Positions 1 to 7,535 of a DNA stretch of 13,244 nt are shown in pieces. Both the position numbers and the translations under genes were made by a program. How positions within the stretch are numbered: the first letter of the stretch is position 1; each line of letters opens with the position of its first letter. Source of the stretch: RBG-16-42-24 sp964396785 (GTDB taxonomy: Bacteria > Patescibacteriota > Microgenomatia > UBA8517); the NCBI GenBank assembly GCA_964396785.1, contig CAYNFU010000022.1:1-13244 (forward strand), given 5' to 3'. The notes beneath the pieces were generated by a model. It was not told where the DNA came from. It did not search any database and was given only the letters and a program-made list of their open reading frames with translations.

Positions 1-873
1 AATCGGGGAAATGCAGGAATTTTGGTTGAATCAACCCCCGGGTCAAATGTATATATTGCTGGCGAACAAGTAGGTCGCACTCCGTATGAGGCAAATCTTT
101 CCCCCGGTGAAATAGTGGTGAAATTAATTCCTGATGCGGCTGACAGGGCACTTGCTCCTTTTGAAACCAAGGTTACATTAAGCCCCGGAATAAAAACCAT
201 AATAAGGAGGGAATTTGGAGAAACGGAAGAAGCCTCGGCTGGTGAGATAGTCTCTTTTGAAAAAGTCGGAGATAAAGAGGTAAGTATTTCGGTTGTAAGC
301 GTGCCCAATTCAGCCCAAATAACAATCGATGGGGCGGTTAGGGGATTTGCGCCTTATAAAACTACTTCAATCTCCCCCGGAGAGCACTCCTTAGTCGTTT
401 CTTCCCAAGGATATATAGATAGAACCATTACGGTTAAAGCGGCTTCAGGTTATAGATTAACGGCGGTTGTAAAACTTAAGCCAAGCGGTGAAAGTCTACC
501 CGAGGAGAAAGTGGAAGGGGAAGAGGTTGAAAAGAAAATAATGGTCGAAATTCTTACTACTCCAACTGGATTTTTAAGGGTGAGGGAGGAGGCCTCAACT
601 TTAGCCAAGGAACTTACCCAAGTTAAACCCGGCGAAAGATTTCCATTTCTTGAAGAGGATACTCAAGATAACTGGTTTAAAATTGAATACGAAGAAGGAA
701 AAGAGGGTTGGGTAACTGGCCAATATGCTAAAAAGGTTGAAGTTGAGGTCGGCGCATCAGGAACACCTACTCCTTCCCCGACAAAGGCCGCAAGTCCCTC
801 GGCAACCATTACCCCGACTAAAAAACCCACTCCTACGTTAACTCCAAAACCGACTGCTACACCTACTCCTTAA
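1..873 (+). CDS. PEGA/SH3 surface protein with Thr/Pro-rich C-terminal tail (5'-partial)
   Basis: The reading frame is open from base 1 with no stop upstream, so the gene starts outside the window; 290 residues are visible and the TTG at 22 is probably internal. Two PEGA-type beta domains are visible at about residues 7-70 and 93-160. Both carry the family pattern of a short 'x-I-x-G' strand followed by G-[RF]-[TA]-P-Y and S-P-G-E. An SH3b-like domain follows at about 183-247 (FLRVREEAS at its start, GWVTGQYAKKV at its end). The last ~37 residues are a low-complexity Thr/Pro/Ser/Lys tail ending at the stop. PEGA and bacterial SH3 domains usually occur in extracytoplasmic proteins that contact the wall or surface layer; any signal peptide or membrane anchor would lie upstream of the window. 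The Thr/Pro tail could be a wall-spanning linker or an O-glycosylation region, which is inference. The gene converges on the UbiA-family gene with one base between stops. Confidence 0.85.
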   Translation, partial: NRGNAGILVESTPGSNVYIAGEQVGRTPYEANLSPGEIVVKLIPDAADRALAPFETKVTLSPGIKTIIRREFGETEEASAGEIVSFEKVGDKEVSISVVSVPNSAQITIDGAVRGFAPYKTTSISPGEHSLVVSSQGYIDRTITVKAASGYRLTAVVKLKPSGESLPEEKVEGEEVEKKIMVEILTTPTGFLRVREEASTLAKELTQVKPGERFPFLEEDTQDNWFKIEYEEGKEGWVTGQYAKKVEVEVGASGTPTPSPTKAASPSATITPTKKPTPTLTPKPTATPTP

Positions 874-874
874 C

Positions 875-1807
875 TTAGACGAATGAGGAAATTCCTCCGT
901 AGAGGATGAAGATTACCATAGCCAGCCAGAGAAAAACGGCTAGAAGTAACCCCACGTCTTTTAGTAGGATTTTCTCTGGGGACTCACTTCTATCTTCAAA
1001 AATGAGGGCTTGATAGCGCATTATTCCAAAAATAACAACTGGAATAGTAATCATGAGGAGTTTATTAATGGTAGTTGCCTTTGAGATTTCGGCCAGGAAA
1101 AGCCAAATTGGAAGGGTCGCGGGTGGGGACTCAAAGAATGTAAAAAGTGACCAACTCATCCAAGAGGCGTTTCCAAACATAGTTACATAGGAATTAAGAA
1201 GTTCTCTTTTGTAGTGGGTAAGGCTTTCTCTGGTCGCCCCGCTTTCGGGAATAAGACTAAGCTCAGCCCTCCTTTTACCGGAAGCCAAAAAAAGTGCAAC
1301 TGAAATTACACAAAGCAAAAACCAGACCGAAAGGTGGGCATTAATAACAAGGGCTCCAGCGTAGACTCGAATGACGAATCCTGAAGCAATAATTAGGATG
1401 TCTATTATTGCAATTCTTTTTAATCCCAGGCTGTATAGTATTTGAATTATTAAGTAGGTAAGAAGTAAAAGGAGAAAAAGAGGGTTAAGTAGGCGTGCAA
1501 TATATAATGACCCAAATCCGAGTATGAGAAAGGTGATAAAGGCAATGGGTACGGGAAGTGTCCCTTTTGCAATAGGCCTATTCTTTTTTATCGGGTGAAG
1601 CCTGTCGCGTTTTGCGTCCATGATATCGTTAAAAATGTACGTTCCGGATGTCGCAAGACAGAAGGCGATAAATGCCCAGACGACATTTACAAAATAAGAC
1701 CTGATAAAGAATGTGCCGGAGAAGATAAGTGCCGCAAAAAGCGCGAGGTTTTTAACCCAGTGAAGGGGTCTTGTTATTTTGACGATCTCGAGCGGTATGT
1801 TAGCCAT
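875..1807 (-). CDS. UbiA-family prenyltransferase, decaprenyl-phosphate phosphoribosyltransferase-like
   Basis: This 310-residue polytopic membrane protein has the UbiA signature at residues 60-82 (N60, D61, D64, D68, H71, K74, R77). The first Asp-rich motif takes the form NDxxDxxxDxxHPxKxxRPxAxG, typical of DPPR synthases rather than ubiquinone or heme enzymes. A second conserved block (YSLGLKRIAIID, then ASGFVIR, about 125-147) and SGKRRAEL at 176-183 fit the same subfamily. Known members transfer phosphoribose from PRPP to a polyprenyl phosphate, giving the lipid-linked precursor of arabinofuranose donors; that activity is inferred here. The ATG at 1805-1807 is supported by a GGAGG at 1817-1821, nine bases upstream. 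The gene overlaps the end of the WecA-like gene by 34 bases, so the two are probably translated from one mRNA. It is the last gene of the minus-strand block. No DprE1/DprE2-type epimerase genes are in the window. Confidence 0.85.
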   Translation of the reverse strand: MANIPLEIVKITRPLHWVKNLALFAALIFSGTFFIRSYFVNVVWAFIAFCLATSGTYIFNDIMDAKRDRLHPIKKNRPIAKGTLPVPIAFITFLILGFGSLYIARLLNPLFLLLLLTYLIIQILYSLGLKRIAIIDILIIASGFVIRVYAGALVINAHLSVWFLLCVISVALFLASGKRRAELSLIPESGATRESLTHYKRELLNSYVTMFGNASWMSWSLFTFFESPPATLPIWLFLAEISKATTINKLLMITIPVVIFGIMRYQALIFEDRSESPEKILLKDVGLLLAVFLWLAMVIFILYGGISSFV

Positions 1808-2850
1808 AAAATAAGTCCTCCAAGAAGCGCGGCGGTCCCGACCATTGTATATAACTTTGAAGCAGTCTTCAAATTTAGAGCCAAAAGTCCCAAAATCCCC
1901 GTTATCAACCAGTAAAAGGAGGCAACTTTCGCTTTTCCCCAGCCGATGTCTAGGAGTCTATGATGGAGGTGACCTCTATCCCCCCAGACTGGGGATTTGT
2001 GAGCGGCGATTCTCCTTATTATCGTATATCCAGTATCGATAAGGGGAATTCCCAGGACAACCATTAGCGTTCCCACTTTGGTTGTTGAGAGTATTGAAAG
2101 AACGGCCAGTAGGTATCCTGCAAGTGTGGCCCCTCCATAAGAAGGCATTATTTTTTGAGGGAATATATGCCAAGGCAAAAACCCTAAGTACGCTCCGGCG
2201 GTTATTACTGCAAGGATTATTACCGGCCATTCTGTTATGTCGGCGGAGAAGCCGAGAGAAAGGGCGGCGATTGTTAATGCCGCAATGACCACAACTCCGG
2301 TTAGTTGTCCGTCGACACCTTTAGCCCCCATATTGAGCATATTCATCATGAGTACTATCCAAACTAAGGCAAAAGAATCGGATAGTAACCAGATACTTCT
2401 TTCTCCACCCAGGAAGCTAAAGATTATTTGTGGGTGAGAAAGGTCAAGGGTTCCGCCCAACGGGTTTGAAATAAACGAGATTCCAATACCAGCAATAATT
2501 GGGGCTAAGGCCGCGGCAAATCCCATTAGAAGTCTTACGTAGGGGTTAAGATTATATTTATCATCGAGAATTCCCATGACAATTACGATTGAGGCTCCAA
2601 TAAGGATTCCAGTAAGGTGTTTATCGAGGGGTAAAAAAATTAAAGCGGCGGTAAGTATCCCGATATAGATAGCTAGCCCCCCTCCTCTTGGAGTAGGGCG
2701 CGTGTGGATCACTTTTGGATGAATGTGCGTTTTTGGGTCATCAATCATGCCCCAAGCCTTGGCGAGTTTAATAACGTAAGGTACTGCGATATATGTGACA
2801 GAAGCCGCAACGACTGCCGGCAAAAATACTAGGTTTAATAAATTCGGCAT
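1774..2850 (-). CDS. WecA/MraY-like polyprenyl-phosphate phosphoglycosyl transferase (GT4-type), divergent active site
   Basis: This 358-residue multi-pass membrane protein is of the WecA/MraY/TagO superfamily, whose members attach a sugar-1-phosphate from a UDP-sugar to a polyprenyl phosphate. Family features: an IDDP motif near residue 36, HTRPTPRGGG at 49-58, the Asp pair GILDDKYN at 93-100 (D96, D97), N170xxN173 followed by VDG at 179-181, IPLIDT at 268-273, and the WecA-type histidine motif DRGHLHHRLLDIG at 291-303. Two motifs are unusual. The normal NxxNxxDGxDG reads NMLNMGAKGVDGQ, losing the first DG. The normal FMGDxGS, whose Asp binds Mg2+ in MraY, reads IMPSYGGAT at 234-242 with no acidic residue. 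The start codon abuts the stop of the preceding gene (TAAATG). It may therefore be a divergent clade with altered chemistry, or inactive. Confidence 0.85.
   Translation of the reverse strand: MPNLLNLVFLPAVVAASVTYIAVPYVIKLAKAWGMIDDPKTHIHPKVIHTRPTPRGGGLAIYIGILTAALIFLPLDKHLTGILIGASIVIVMGILDDKYNLNPYVRLLMGFAAALAPIIAGIGISFISNPLGGTLDLSHPQIIFSFLGGERSIWLLSDSFALVWIVLMMNMLNMGAKGVDGQLTGVVVIAALTIAALSLGFSADITEWPVIILAVITAGAYLGFLPWHIFPQKIMPSYGGATLAGYLLAVLSILSTTKVGTLMVVLGIPLIDTGYTIIRRIAAHKSPVWGDRGHLHHRLLDIGWGKAKVASFYWLITGILGLLALNLKTASKLYTMVGTAALLGGLILWLTYRSRSSK
1817..1821 (-). promoter_or_regulatory. Shine-Dalgarno GGAGG for the UbiA-family gene
   Basis: On the minus strand GGAGG lies nine bases before the ATG at 1805-1807, inside the 3' end of the WecA-like gene. 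It fixes the start of the prenyltransferase despite the 34-base overlap. It also shows that this organism uses anti-SD pairing for at least some operon-internal genes, in contrast to the SD-less first genes of transcription units in this window. Confidence 0.7.
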
Positions 2851-3180
2851 TTAGATTCCGACGAGAAAAACTATTTTTAAGGTTGTAACTATGGCAAAGA
2901 AAGAAGCTGCGAGTCCCGTTAACACGAGTGTTTTTTTAAGGAATTCATCCTCGAGAGTAAGCCCTAGAGCAAAGTTGATACCCAATATTCCAAGAGAAGC
3001 TAGGGATGGAATTACAAGCGCCCAAGATGGGGCGACTACTTTTTCTGCCTCGGCCATTCCGTAGTAAAGCGGAATTTGAGGAGGCAAAAGGGGTTGGATG
3101 AAAAAAGCAGTCAGTCCGACCACGACATTTAAAATAAAAGCCGCAAGGAGGAGCTTTTTTAACGGGTAAAATGTCTTCAT
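2851..3180 (-). CDS. Small three-TM membrane protein, DUF1648-like
   Basis: This 109-residue protein has three predicted membrane segments at about residues 8-28, 52-74 and 85-107. Between the first two lies LPPQIPLYYG (32-41), resembling the conserved LPxxIPxHW-type loop of DUF1648/SdpI-like proteins. That likeness is from memory and modest, and no enzymatic motif is visible. The ATG at 3178-3180 has GGGG four bases upstream, a close but usable ribosome site. Its stop codon directly abuts the ATG of the WecA-like gene, and it lies 27 bases after the GT39 gene, so it is almost certainly co-transcribed with the glycan genes. A helper role for neighbouring membrane enzymes is only a contextual guess. 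Confidence 0.7.
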   Translation of the reverse strand: MKTFYPLKKLLLAAFILNVVVGLTAFFIQPLLPPQIPLYYGMAEAEKVVAPSWALVIPSLASLGILGINFALGLTLEDEFLKKTLVLTGLAASFFAIVTTLKIVFLVGI

Positions 3181-3207
3181 CTTTCCCCGATTGTATAGAA
3201 AAGGAGC

Positions 3208-4713
3208 TTAGCGAGCAAGGAAAGCTCGGACTGCTGGGTTTGCGAGGTAGTAAATTTGGGCTCCGTCAACTTCGTCAATCAAAATATAATTTTTTCTGGT
3301 AAGAAATGTGAGTTCTTTAAATTCTGGTGAGTCTGGCAGAACTATAATTAAAGTTGGGCTTTGCTTCTCTAAGATTTCAATGGTCTCACTTTTTGAGAAA
3401 AAGTCGTTGATGTGGTAGGTCGCGACGTATTTCATTGGTGGGAAACGGCGCGTTAAGGCATAAATTGGCGGAGAGTCACCCCATACGAAGATCTTGTCGC
3501 TTTCCCTGGTTGACCTTAAAACTACGTCTGCGATTTTGTAGTTTCTATTCACATTTCCGTCGAATCTGGCGAAGTATTCCTCACGGCTAGACCTGCCAAT
3601 TGCAAGATCTAAGAATCGTGTATAGTAGCTCGCAGTTGGGTAATAGTAGAATTTATAGTAAACAGGAACAACAAAAGTGAAAGCTAAAGGAATTATTACC
3701 AAAACCTGCTCAAGAGTCCTATCAACAAATAGCATTGCTAAAAGAAATGATAAGGCTGGAACCGCTTGGATCATGTAATGGGGATAGGGTCGCTCGGAAA
3801 GGGTTGTTGCAAAAAGAGAGAAAAGTATCCAAAGAGTCAAAAGCACAAAGGTTTTAGAGATCTTTGTTCTTTTGAGATAAAGGATGAAAGTCCCCAAGGC
3901 AACTACCCCGGCCCTAACCAGAAGAGGCCCATTTTTGACCAAGAATGGCTGGCTAGTTGCAGCCGGTCTCCAGGAAGACAAGTAGCCTACGTTTTGTAGG
4001 AATGCGGCAGTCAAATATTGGGGAAGCGCCCCTTTTAGATAGTACCAAAGAAGACTTGCAATGATCGGCGAGAGGAACCCAGCCAAAAGAAAGAGCGTAT
4101 TTCGGATAAAGTCTTTAAGGCCCTGGCCCTTTCTTTTTAAATAGATTAGCCAGAAGGCAAGTATGACCGGGATGTCAAAAGCCGCTGGTACCTTAAATAG
4201 TGAAGCGAAAGAAAAGAGAACTCCTGCGAAAAATAAATTTTTGAAATTAAGTTTTTTGGTTAAAAGCACAAGGAAAGCTAAAAGAGTAGGAGCTATCATG
4301 AATACCTCGGCATTTGCGATTTGGCCTTCCAGAAGGGGAATGGTGGTTAGAACTGCAAATATAATTGTTGCCAATTTTTGTACCTTTTCTCTTTTGGGCA
4401 AGATTACTTGTGCGAGTTTCCAGAATACATAAATAGTTCCCAGATTCCAGAATGCCAGGATCACTCTGAACCAGAATACATTTCCGGCGACGGCCGCAAT
4501 GATATAAAGGAGCGGGGGTTTATTATCGTGGATGTCCCTGTAAAGAGTCATGCCTTGCCTCATCGCCTCACCGAGCGTCAGATAAATCATTTCGTCTCCG
4601 TATGAGAATGGTTCAAAAAATGAGGGGATTCTCAAAATAAGAACCACAGCGAAGACTGCTACTAGCCAGTTAGGAGTATGGATTTTATCTAATAGGTTTC
4701 CGAGAGTTTTCAT
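3208..4713 (-). CDS. GT-C membrane glycosyltransferase, GT39/ArnT-like
   Basis: This 501-residue protein begins with one membrane segment (about 16-30) followed by the GT-C acidic motif GDE (D40, E41) and HDNKPPLLY (62-70). This is the first-loop architecture of dolichyl/polyprenyl-phosphate-sugar transferases such as PMT and ArnT. About ten further hydrophobic segments follow, then a soluble C-terminal portion from about residue 380 with mixed alpha/beta character. Such enzymes move a sugar from a polyprenyl-phosphate donor to a protein, lipid or glycan on the outer face of the membrane; donor and acceptor cannot be read from sequence. The ATG overlaps the TGA of the preceding GT39-like gene by four bases (ATGA), indicating translational coupling. 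No clear Shine-Dalgarno is seen. Confidence 0.82.
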   Translation of the reverse strand: MKTLGNLLDKIHTPNWLVAVFAVVLILRIPSFFEPFSYGDEMIYLTLGEAMRQGMTLYRDIHDNKPPLLYIIAAVAGNVFWFRVILAFWNLGTIYVFWKLAQVILPKREKVQKLATIIFAVLTTIPLLEGQIANAEVFMIAPTLLAFLVLLTKKLNFKNLFFAGVLFSFASLFKVPAAFDIPVILAFWLIYLKRKGQGLKDFIRNTLFLLAGFLSPIIASLLWYYLKGALPQYLTAAFLQNVGYLSSWRPAATSQPFLVKNGPLLVRAGVVALGTFILYLKRTKISKTFVLLTLWILFSLFATTLSERPYPHYMIQAVPALSFLLAMLFVDRTLEQVLVIIPLAFTFVVPVYYKFYYYPTASYYTRFLDLAIGRSSREEYFARFDGNVNRNYKIADVVLRSTRESDKIFVWGDSPPIYALTRRFPPMKYVATYHINDFFSKSETIEILEKQSPTLIIVLPDSPEFKELTFLTRKNYILIDEVDGAQIYYLANPAVRAFLAR

Positions 4714-5972
4714 TTGCTAAACCAAAGAAATTTGAGTGTACCGAATTCTTTCTCCTCCTTTTTAGTATAACCAGGCAAATTAACTTCCTCAATGGGGCCG
4801 CTCGTGACTACTCCTATTCGTCCGGAGACTGCGGGGAGCGCTGTGATAATATCGTCTTTCTCCATTAAAGCGGTACCTACGAAAAAGGGAAGCTCACCCC
4901 CACTGGGTACATAAATTGGGCCCCCTATTCCGTAATATTTAGTTTCCCAGATATGGTGCGTTCCGTTTGAATACCAGTTTAGGATGAAATCGCCGTCTTC
5001 TAGGGTAGTCTGGACGTAAGTTGAGAGGTCCCTAAAAGGCCTTTTAATAGGATGGGTGAAATAGTAAAAGGCGGCAACTAAGAAAAAGACTAGTGTAATT
5101 GCAATAAAATATTTTGAGAACTTTTGCTTTTGTGACGCAACGAGTAGCATGGCTCCAGGGATTGCATACAGGAGATATCTGTCAAAAAATATTGACGAGA
5201 ATTTTTGCGAGATTAACCAGGTAAGAGCTATGGGGCCGGCAAACCATAACAGAAGAAATACACTTTTTTCAAAGTTTTTCTTCCAGTCTCTAAGAATTAG
5301 GGCAATGAGACTAATATTGAGGTAGGTAAGAATTAGTTTTCCCAGGTCTGGGACGCTCGGGGTTCCCAACCAAAAACCTCCACCTACCATTCTGATCTGG
5401 TTATATAGCGGGATTAGCCAAGGAGTATATAAAATTCCTATTGCTACGAAAGACTTGAGAATAGAATAGGCGACCTTTCTTTTTCCCCAAAAGAACTCTT
5501 TTAGGAACCAAAGGCCTTGAATAAAAACCGCAAATATTGAGAAATGGTGTGAATATAGTGCCGCGGAAGTAGCCAAAACGTACCCGACCCACTTTTGGGT
5601 GAGAAAGAAATACATCGAAGCAGTTACCGCCGCAGCGAGAATTGAATACATCCGACCTTCAAAGGCGTAGATAAAGAAAAATGGGTTAAGAAAAGTTAGA
5701 ACCGAAGCAAGAATTGCCGTTTTTTTGTCCCAGAGATGGTTGGCAATTTTATATACGAAAAAGACCGCAATTAGATAATAAAGAAAAGAAAGACTTCTTA
5801 CCGCAATTTCGCTTGTTCCAAAAATCTGAAACCAGATGTGTTCGGTAAGATTATAAAGAGGTGGGGAAGTATCGCGGGCGATGATACTAATAATTTCTGG
5901 GATCGGCTTCATCGAAAGAATTGCGGAGAAAGCTTCATCCCCCCAGAGGCTAGCGGTAAACTGATTGGGCAT
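4710..5972 (-). CDS. GT-C membrane glycosyltransferase, GT39-like (5' end lost in gap)
   Basis: 420 residues are visible. The acidic GT-C motif LWGDEAF (D12, E13) comes only ten residues after the first visible Met, and DTSPPLY follows at 34-40. In the neighbouring homologue the equivalent motif is at residue 40, after a transmembrane helix. This protein therefore probably lacks its first membrane helix, about 25-35 residues, which lies in the N gap; the ATG at 5970-5972 is likely internal. FEGRMYS at 104-110 and YSHHFSIF near 140 match the mannosyltransferase-like GT39 branch common in CPR genomes. Around eight hydrophobic segments and a soluble C-terminal region from about residue 315 follow. 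It ends in TGA overlapping the next ATG. Sugar and acceptor are unknown. Confidence 0.82.
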   Translation of the reverse strand: MPNQFTASLWGDEAFSAILSMKPIPEIISIIARDTSPPLYNLTEHIWFQIFGTSEIAVRSLSFLYYLIAVFFVYKIANHLWDKKTAILASVLTFLNPFFFIYAFEGRMYSILAAAVTASMYFFLTQKWVGYVLATSAALYSHHFSIFAVFIQGLWFLKEFFWGKRKVAYSILKSFVAIGILYTPWLIPLYNQIRMVGGGFWLGTPSVPDLGKLILTYLNISLIALILRDWKKNFEKSVFLLLWFAGPIALTWLISQKFSSIFFDRYLLYAIPGAMLLVASQKQKFSKYFIAITLVFFLVAAFYYFTHPIKRPFRDLSTYVQTTLEDGDFILNWYSNGTHHIWETKYYGIGGPIYVPSGGELPFFVGTALMEKDDIITALPAVSGRIGVVTSGPIEEVNLPGYTKKEEKEFGTLKFLWFSK

Positions 5973-6072
5973 NNNNNNNNNNNNNNNNNNNNNNNNNNNN
6001 NNNNNNNNNNNNNNNNNNNNNNNNNNNNNNNNNNNNNNNNNNNNNNNNNNNNNNNNNNNNNNNNNNNNNNNN
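5973..6072. other. 100-N assembly gap
   Basis: Exactly 100 Ns occupy this interval, the usual placeholder for a scaffold join of unknown length. The GT2 gene enters it at its C-terminus (last visible residues TRLMLGKY) and the GT39-like gene leaves it just before its first catalytic motif. Both flanking frames are on the minus strand, so the join is plausible. The reading frame through the Ns is meaningless. Confidence 0.98.
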
Positions 6073-7533
6073 ATATTTACCGAGCATTAGACGCGTGTGG
6101 GCGTCAAGTCCGGGGAGAGCCGAGAAGAAAAATCCCGCAATGGGCATTAGTATAAATTCTAAAGGTGTAAGGAGGGCCCTCCAAGCCGGAAATTCTTTCG
6201 GCCTTTTTGGCTTATAGATATTATCAATTACAAACATCACAACCAAAAATCCAAGTGCCATGGTTAGAACTAGGGATGAAAGTTTGGGGACCATATAGCC
6301 AAGGGAAGTTCTTCCGAAAGCCGGATTTAATATTGTAGGAAGGGTGACTCCGATGGTTATGATAAACCAGTTGACCGGCCAGAAGAAGTGAGACTGCATA
6401 AAATAAAGAACCCGCATGGTTTTTTCTAAAAAAGGAATATCGGAGGAAAGTAAATAGTTTTTTAATATCCATGGGGTGTCGGATACTCCCCAAGCCCAGC
6501 GTACCTGCTGCTGATAGTAGCTCTTGAGTGTTTGAAAAAGAGTCTGTCCCTGGGCTGCGTCGGAATAGACGGGTAGGTATAAAGGTTCAACCTCAATTCC
6601 GCCTTTCTTGGCAAAAAATGCCTTAAAAAATATCCCCCAATCCTCCGGAATTTTATCCGGGTCCCAATAGCCGACCTCATCGAGTAACTTAAATGAAAGC
6701 GAATAATTCTGCTGTGATAGGAGTCTGTCGCGTCTTGGAAGCTGGGAAAAATTCCAAATGGTCGAGAGGGTGTTGGGAACGCGGGTAATTGCGGGAAGTG
6801 CCCAAATATTGTTATAAAACATTACAGCCGGTTGCCAAAAAAACTGGTACCTTTTGGGATTATCTAAGAATTTATAGGCGAGTGCCGCAAAGTGTTTAGG
6901 ATGAAATATGTGATCCGCGTCACTACTGGTTATTGTCATGTAGCCGATATCTAACTTTCGTTTATCTATAAGTTCCCTTTTGGTCCAAATTGCTGCATGG
7001 CGCTCATTTGAGGATTTCCCGGCAACCTCACCCGTCTCAAGTTCATGGACTGTTACAAAAAAATTGGCGAAATACCTTTCAAACTTATCTTTAAGCTCGG
7101 CGACTTTTGCGTCTCTATCCTGCCTCGGTTCTTTACCTTCCATTGCGAGAACTACAGTTATTTGTTTTGTGGGAAACTCCTGGGAGGCAAGTGAGTTGAA
7201 TGTTCGAATAAGGGTGTGAATTGGTTCTTTATAAGTAGGGATTATTACGACTTGGTGTAGTTTATTAAAATCAGGGAATCCCTTAACGTCCGCCATCCAG
7301 TTATACGTCATCGCGGCCTGCATTTTTAGATGCGATATGGTTGCAGTTATTGCAATTTGTAGAGATTGATAAAACCAGTAGACGTTAAAGCCTAGTACAA
7401 AGTAGGCAACTAAAGTTGGAACCAGAAAAATTCCCCAATAGGGAAAAATAATAATATTCCAAGAAAAAAAACCCGGAAGAATTTCAAGAATTCTATAAAC
7501 TAGTCGGTCGTTTTTCCTAATAAATCCTCGCAT
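6073..7533 (-). CDS. Processive-type family 2 membrane glycosyltransferase (3' end lost in gap)
   Basis: 487 residues are visible before the Ns. Two membrane helices near the N-terminus (about 22-45 and 45-66) precede a GT-A catalytic domain with VVIIPTYKE (95-103), AMEGKE (130-135), SSDADHIF carrying the DxD pair D205/D207, IPEDWG with the candidate general base E297/D298, and QQVRW (Q342, R345, W346). The D, DxD, ED, QxxRW series is the signature of processive GT2 enzymes such as cellulose and hyaluronan synthases, which use a nucleotide sugar in the cytoplasm and often export the chain. Three or four C-terminal helices follow (about 376-400, 418-437, 455-472). Only a short tail is probably missing. 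The ATG lies two bases after the metG stop, with AAGG nine bases upstream. The product is unknown; no PilZ domain is visible. Confidence 0.85.
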
Positions 7534-7535
7534 AA

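Noticed and set aside
885..897. GAGGAAATTCCTC inverted repeat just after the PEGA gene stop, as a possible terminator
   Set aside because: The stem is about 5 bp around a 3-nt loop, lies inside the UbiA-family coding end and has no T-tract on either strand.
1595..1915. 106-codon plus-strand reading frame
   Set aside because: It is antisense to the clearly conserved UbiA-family and WecA-like genes, has a composition typical of a shadow frame and no recognisable domain.
5942..5954. 13-base exact match (CCCAGAGGCTAGC) to 9999-10011, considered as a repeat that could have broken assembly at the gap
   Set aside because: One or two 13-base matches are expected by chance in a window this size, and the second copy is inside the HTH gene in an unrelated context.
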